DNA from: Bacillota bacterium
Lineage (GTDB): Bacteria > Bacillota > Clostridia > Christensenellales > SZUA-584
NCBI GenBank assembly: GCA_023412005.1
Contig: JAEYOE010000010.1
Coordinates: 97,992-161,991, forward strand
Reading direction: 5' to 3'
DNA: 64,000 bases
Position 1 is the stretch's first letter. Each line of letters opens with the position of its first letter. This document shows positions 60,076-64,000 of the stretch, in pieces. Below the pieces are notes generated by a model. That model was given only the letters and a program-made list of their open reading frames with translations, was not told where the DNA came from and ran no database searches. Made by a program: the position numbers and the translations under genes.

Positions 60076-61158
60076 ATGAGTTCGAACGTGTTTTTTTCGT
60101 CCGTTAAATTTGATAAATACGATCCAAACGAGACGCTGCCGGTACGCTTTGGGCGGCTGATTGACCGGCTTAACCTGCAGCCTGCCGTTGCCGGCAAATG
60201 GACCGCCGTTAAAATGCATCTCGGGCGAGAAATCGGCTACACGACGATTCATCCGTTGTTTGTCCGCATGCTGATCGACAAACTCAAGGCCTTCGGCGCA
60301 CGCCCGTTCATCACCGATCAGATCGTGGACGGCGCACGGCTGAGGGGCTACACAGAAGAACTGCTCGGTGCGCCCATCGTTCCCGTCTGCGGCACGATGG
60401 ACCGCTACATATACGAAAAAGACATTGATTTTCGCACATTTAAGAATGTCGATATCGGCGGCAACATTCATGATGCCGATGTGATGATTGACTTAAGCCA
60501 CGTAAAAGGCCACGGCGCATGCGGCTACGGCGGCGCGTGCAAAAACATTGCCATGGGTTGCGTGACCGACAGAACCCGCCATCAAATTCATTCTCTTGAG
60601 GGGGGTCTGCTCTGGGACGAATCGCTCTGCACCCAATGCGAAGCCTGCATCACCAGTTGCAACCACCATGCAAACAGCTTCAGCGAGGAAGGTAAGTACA
60701 CAGTGTTTTATCATCACTGCACCACCTGCCAGCACTGCGTGAAGGTCTGCCCGACGGGCGCCATTACGCTGGACGCGCACAATTATACCGATTTTCAGAC
60801 GGGCATGGCGCTTTGTACCAAAGCCGTGCTCGATACATTCGAGCCGGGCAGCGTGTTCTACATCAACTTTTTAACCAACATCACGGCGATCTGCGATTGC
60901 TGGGGTATCTCCACGCCGCCGCTTGTGCCGGATATCGGCGTGATGGCAAGCACGGATATCGTCGCCATTGAGCGCGCGTGCCTTGATGCCATCACAATGG
61001 ACAAGTTTAATCCAGACGGCATACCGCAAGGTATTACGCTCGGTGATTCGGGACATCTTTTTGAAAGGCTTCACGGTAAAAACCCGTATATTCAGTTGAA
61101 TGAGCTCGAAAAGCTTGATCTTGGCTCGCAGGATTATAAAATCACAGAAGTAAAATAA
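60076..61158 (+). CDS. DUF362-domain 4Fe-4S protein
   Basis: 360 residues. DUF362 core first (AVKMHLGREIGYTTIHP; DLSHVKGHGACGYGGACKNIAMG), then two 4Fe-4S clusters, CTQCEACITSC and CTTCQHCVKVCPTG, then the DUF362 end (TDIVAIERACLDAI, QLNELEKLDLG). SD TTGGAGG. The family is common in anaerobes and is often called ferredoxin-like; electron partner unknown. Monocistronic. Confidence 0.9.
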   Translation: MSSNVFFSSVKFDKYDPNETLPVRFGRLIDRLNLQPAVAGKWTAVKMHLGREIGYTTIHPLFVRMLIDKLKAFGARPFITDQIVDGARLRGYTEELLGAPIVPVCGTMDRYIYEKDIDFRTFKNVDIGGNIHDADVMIDLSHVKGHGACGYGGACKNIAMGCVTDRTRHQIHSLEGGLLWDESLCTQCEACITSCNHHANSFSEEGKYTVFYHHCTTCQHCVKVCPTGAITLDAHNYTDFQTGMALCTKAVLDTFEPGSVFYINFLTNITAICDCWGISTPPLVPDIGVMASTDIVAIERACLDAITMDKFNPDGIPQGITLGDSGHLFERLHGKNPYIQLNELEKLDLGSQDYKITEVK

Positions 61159-61263
61159 CAGCGGTTTTTGACCGATAAGCGGCGTTGGTCGGCAGCGCAA
61201 GGGAATACGCACCAGATATGGCACGATATACGACTTATTCTTTACGATATTGTTACAAAAGTG

Positions 61264-61292
61264 TTGCGACGCGCCGCCTTTTCTGATAGAAT
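61264..61292 (+). promoter_or_regulatory. Promoter of the NlpC/P60 gene
   Basis: TTGCGA (61264-61269), 17-bp spacer, TAGAAT (61287-61292), with the ATG at 61369. Confidence 0.5.
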
Positions 61293-61368
61293 GAAGACAT
61301 TCTATTGATGAAGAGACGGGTTTGTCCGTTACCTAAGATCAATAAAACCAAGGATTAAGGGGCGACGA

Positions 61369-63084
61369 ATGAAAAAGCATGCAAGAAAAATCGATTTCAA
61401 CATCAACCGTATTACCAAAAGGCTGTTCTCTTTACTGCGCCGCAAACCGGCCAAAGCGCCGCAAACGGCAAGTATAAGCCGCGTTGCGCGCCATGATGGC
61501 GCATCCGCAACGCTGCATCGGTCTTCAAGAAAGCGGACTTTGAAGATTAAGAATTCTAAAAGACTGGTTGCCGTTGCAGGAACCGCCGCTACCGTCATCC
61601 TCGTGTTGGTGCTTGTGTTATCGCTCGGCGGTAAAAAGCCCGTTTCAGGTGGCGATCTGCTGGCTGCCGCCAACGATCTGACGAAAATCGGTGACACCGC
61701 CAATGCCGGTGCCGACCCTATCCCCACCACGGTACCAGAATCGAAGGTGACGCTCGCCATGCCGGTATTTGAATCGATCAACGTGGCGCAAGGCGTTGAA
61801 GCCACGGTTGTTATGGACATTCAAACACGTCTGATGGAGCTTTATTACCTTGATGAAGACGAACCCGGCACGCTCTATGACGAAACCACCCAAACAGCCG
61901 TGCAGCACTTTCAAACGCAGCACGCCCTGCCCGTCACCGGAGCGGTGGATCAGGCCACTTACGATATGCTGATGTCGGATCAGGCTCAGTATTATACAAT
62001 TACCATCGGTGCCGAGGATCCTGATGTTGAAGGCCTTCAGCAGCGTTTGTATGAGCTAGGCTATATTGGCAAAGCCACCGGCTATTTCGGTACGGATACC
62101 GAAACCGCGGTTAAGAAATTTCAGAAACTCAACGGCCTTTCCGAAGATGGCAAGGTGGGCAAGAACACGCGTGAAATGCTGTATGCGGAAAACGCAAAGC
62201 CCAATATGTACGCTTACGGCGAGCAAAGCCCCGAGATTTTAAACTACCAGCAGCGCCTTAAAGCGCTTGGCTATTTAACAACCGAGCCTGACGGCACATT
62301 CGGAGAAGATACAAAAATTGCCGTACGCCGTTTTCAGGAAAGCAGCGGCCTCATTGCCGATGGCTACATCGGGCCGACCACCAAGAATGCGCTGATGTCG
62401 GCTGATGCGCAGGGCAACTCGCTCGCCGTCGGCGACAAGGGCGACGATGTCACGCGCGTGCAGAACAGGCTTAAAGAGCTTGGGTATATGAAGAAAGCCT
62501 CCGGGTATTACGGAGAAGACACCGAAACAGCTGTGCGCAACTTCCAAAAGACAAACAAGTTGACAGTGGACGGCAAGGTAGGCCGACACACGATGAATAC
62601 ACTGTTTTTAGAAACTGCCAAGAAGTATAAGAAGCCCGCAAGCAGCAACGGCAGCTCAAACAAAGGCGGTTCGAGCAATGGCGGCTCCACCGGAGGCGGC
62701 CCCGCGGCAAATGTCACCGGCGCGAACATCGATTCGTTCATATCCGTTGCCGAATCGAAGCTGGGCAAAAAATACGTACGCGGTGCCAAAGGCCCCAACT
62801 CATTCGACTGCTCCGGTTTCGTTTACTGGTGCCTGAATCAGGTGGGCGTGAAGCAAGGATATATGACATCTGCCGGTTGGAAAAACAGCAGCAAGTATAC
62901 CAAAATCAACAGTTTGGGCGAAATGCAGCGCGGCGATATCATTGTGTTCAAAGGGCATGTGGCCATTTATGCGGGCGACGGTATGATGATTGACGCGTCA
63001 TCCAAAAACGGCAAGATCGTTAAGCGGTCCAGCAATGGTTCGTGGTGCCAGCGCAGCTTTATCTGTGCGTTCCGCGTGTTCTAA
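61369..63084 (+). CDS. Peptidoglycan endopeptidase: four PG-binding domains plus NlpC/P60
   Basis: 571 residues. A long basic cytoplasmic N-terminus (~1-65) precedes one membrane helix (LVAVAGTAATVILVLVLVLSLGG). Outside are four PG_binding_1 repeats of ~65-75 residues (each LQQRLYELGYI... / AVKKFQKLNGL), about 140-425. A Ser/Gly/Asn linker follows, then an NlpC/P60 domain with catalytic Cys481 in FDCSGFVYWCLNQ and His530 in FKGHVAIYAGDG. It should cut stem peptides near the wall. SD AAGGGG. Role in growth or sporulation not visible. Confidence 0.93.
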   Translation: MKKHARKIDFNINRITKRLFSLLRRKPAKAPQTASISRVARHDGASATLHRSSRKRTLKIKNSKRLVAVAGTAATVILVLVLVLSLGGKKPVSGGDLLAAANDLTKIGDTANAGADPIPTTVPESKVTLAMPVFESINVAQGVEATVVMDIQTRLMELYYLDEDEPGTLYDETTQTAVQHFQTQHALPVTGAVDQATYDMLMSDQAQYYTITIGAEDPDVEGLQQRLYELGYIGKATGYFGTDTETAVKKFQKLNGLSEDGKVGKNTREMLYAENAKPNMYAYGEQSPEILNYQQRLKALGYLTTEPDGTFGEDTKIAVRRFQESSGLIADGYIGPTTKNALMSADAQGNSLAVGDKGDDVTRVQNRLKELGYMKKASGYYGEDTETAVRNFQKTNKLTVDGKVGRHTMNTLFLETAKKYKKPASSNGSSNKGGSSNGGSTGGGPAANVTGANIDSFISVAESKLGKKYVRGAKGPNSFDCSGFVYWCLNQVGVKQGYMTSAGWKNSSKYTKINSLGEMQRGDIIVFKGHVAIYAGDGMMIDASSKNGKIVKRSSNGSWCQRSFICAFRVF

Positions 63085-63110
63085 ATATCATGAAGGGATT
63101 CTATTGATTC

Positions 63111-63710
63111 ATGAAAAGATGTTTTGTGTTGTTTCTGGTGCTAACGGTTCTCCTGCTGAGTGCATGCAAAGACGACAGCCAGATTCAGCCCTCCGGTGCG
63201 GCAGAAAGCGCCGGGGAAATTCCCTCCCCCACGGCCACGCCAACACCCGACTTTGCAGGTGCGGATTTTTCGGGCCGCTGGTATGTATCTGATATTATCG
63301 ACTCGAATGGCATGAGCGTCAGCGATACGGAAAAGCAGATCTTAAATGCGGGGTTCATACTTGAGCTGCTGCCAGCCGGAACCTACTTCGTTTACGGGGC
63401 TGACGGCAAAGCACTCGGGCAGGGCACTTACAGCATTGCGCTGAATCAATTGACTTTAACGGCAAAGGGAACTCAAACGGTTTATGAAATTGTTGACGCG
63501 GAAACACTGCGCATCACGCAGCCGGACACGAGCGTTACCATTATGAAGCGCGAGGCCGTGGAGGCACCTGAGGACGGTGAAGCGGCCGGAGGCGAAGGCG
63601 AAGCAACCGGAGGCGAAGGTGAAGCGGCCGGCGGTGAAGGTGAAGCAACTCCTGCTCAAACACCGGTGGGAGATACCGAGGACATAAGCGACGAAGAATC
63701 CGGATTTTAG
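63111..63710 (+). CDS. Lipoprotein with Gly/Glu repeat tail
   Basis: 199 residues. Lipobox LLSA-C after MKRCFVLFLVLTVL. A small beta-rich domain covers ~50-150 (FSGRWYVSDIIDSNGMS, GTYSIALNQLTLTAKGTQT), similar to many extracellular lipocalin-like folds. The tail has EGEATGGEGEAAGGEGEAT repeats from 18-base DNA repeats. It follows the NlpC/P60 gene closely and may share its transcript. Function unknown. Confidence 0.75.
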   Translation: MKRCFVLFLVLTVLLLSACKDDSQIQPSGAAESAGEIPSPTATPTPDFAGADFSGRWYVSDIIDSNGMSVSDTEKQILNAGFILELLPAGTYFVYGADGKALGQGTYSIALNQLTLTAKGTQTVYEIVDAETLRITQPDTSVTIMKREAVEAPEDGEAAGGEGEATGGEGEAAGGEGEATPAQTPVGDTEDISDEESGF

Positions 63711-63777
63711 ATGAATTGTTGCATCTGTCACTGGTAAACCAACACTTTAATGATAAAGCAGAATACACGAATATGCG

Positions 63778-63804
63778 CCCTCGGCAAAACTGCCGAGGGT
63801 TTTT
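63778..63804 (+). terminator. Terminator after the lipoprotein gene
   Basis: CCCTCGGCA, loop AAAC, TGCCGAGGG, TTTTT. Perfect 9-bp stem. Confidence 0.95.
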
Positions 63805-63872
63805 CATAAGATAAAAAAGAGATTCCTGTATCCTGGACTATACTCGTTCCATTCCATAGATCCACAAAAACT

Positions 63873-64000
63873 AAAGAGCGCATCGCGGCAAGCGCCGCCA
63901 ACAGGGCTCTTTTTTGTTCTAACGATTCATCAGAGAATTTCAAACACTGTGCTACCGTTAAACCGTTTATCGCGGCAAGCGCCGCCAACAGGACTCTTTC
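63873..64000. repeat. Start of an 87-bp direct repeat at the window edge
   Basis: TCGCGGCAAGCGCCGCCAACAG followed by GGCTCTTTT or GACTCTTTC recurs with 87-base spacing (63883 and 63970). The first copy, AAAGAGC ... GGCTCTTTTTTG with an inner GCGGC/GCCGC, also looks like a terminator. On the minus strand both copies stay in one open frame (LLAALAA, 29-residue period) running off the window. Coding or terminator nature is undecided. Confidence 0.45.

Noticed and set aside
63456..63807. Minus-strand Ala/Phe/Gly and Leu/Arg/His-rich repeat frames
   Set aside because: They are antisense to the GEGEA repeats of the lipoprotein and arise from the DNA periodicity.

Overview
The window reads as chromosomal DNA of an anaerobic, endospore-forming clostridial Firmicute (Clostridia, possibly an Oscillospirales- or Christensenellales-like lineage). 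This rests on a GerA-type germination operon, a type II fatty-acid operon using FabK instead of FabI, a bifunctional AdhE behind consensus Rex operators, a dockerin-bearing protein, cellobiose phosphorylase metabolism and many AGGAGG ribosome sites. I see no rRNA, tRNA or CRISPR array. Assignments come from reading motifs and domain order; no database search was run.

Layout. 1-3.2 kb: PadR/HAAS pair (cut by the window edge), an aminotransferase and an AlkD-like DNA glycosylase. 3.4-12.5 kb: one uninterrupted minus-strand fatty-acid operon, accB-accC-accD-accA-fabH-acpP-fabK-fabD-fabG-fabF-fabZ. 12.9-17.9 kb: exported and surface proteins, including a SpoIID-type protein with a dockerin inside its catalytic domain and two paralogous membrane-anchored proteins. 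17.9-22.5 kb: a complete phosphorelay (hybrid kinase, Hpt protein, HD-GYP response regulator). 22.7-32.6 kb: a beta-glucoside locus (ABC importer, LacI regulator, divergent cellobiose phosphorylase and GH1 beta-glucosidase). 32.8-37.4 kb: PadR with a split permease, duplicated DUF4064 proteins, a flavoprotein and a TetR regulator. 37.6-40.2 kb: adhE.

40.3-42.7 kb is the highlight: a Family 2A encapsulin shell gene overlapping a cysteine desulfurase with a roughly 70-residue N-terminal extension. This is the arrangement of sulfur-related protein nanocompartments, here in a spore-forming clostridium. Upstream lie three 128-bp tandem palindromic repeats and a tiny Gly/Trp/Cys-rich peptide gene (43.5 kb). 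43.8-47.8 kb is the germination receptor operon. 47.9-48.6 kb carries Ohr and a small unknown protein. 48.7-52.7 kb contains phage-derived genes (ArpU-like regulator, two divergent XRE repressors around four identical-spacing operators, a holin-like protein) without integrase, terminase or capsid genes. 52.9-64 kb holds envelope and housekeeping genes: a zinc-ribbon repeat protein, a uridine-kinase-like protein, RsgA with an unusual leader, an L,D-transpeptidase, a ProX-like deacylase, a DUF362 ferredoxin-like protein, an NlpC/P60 hydrolase and lipoproteins.

Palindromic repeat elements recur between operons (about 2.4, 3.3, 34.4, 43.0-43.4 and 51.5 kb). Start codons were moved from the longest frame wherever a Shine-Dalgarno sequence or a promoter position argued for it; this is stated for each gene.
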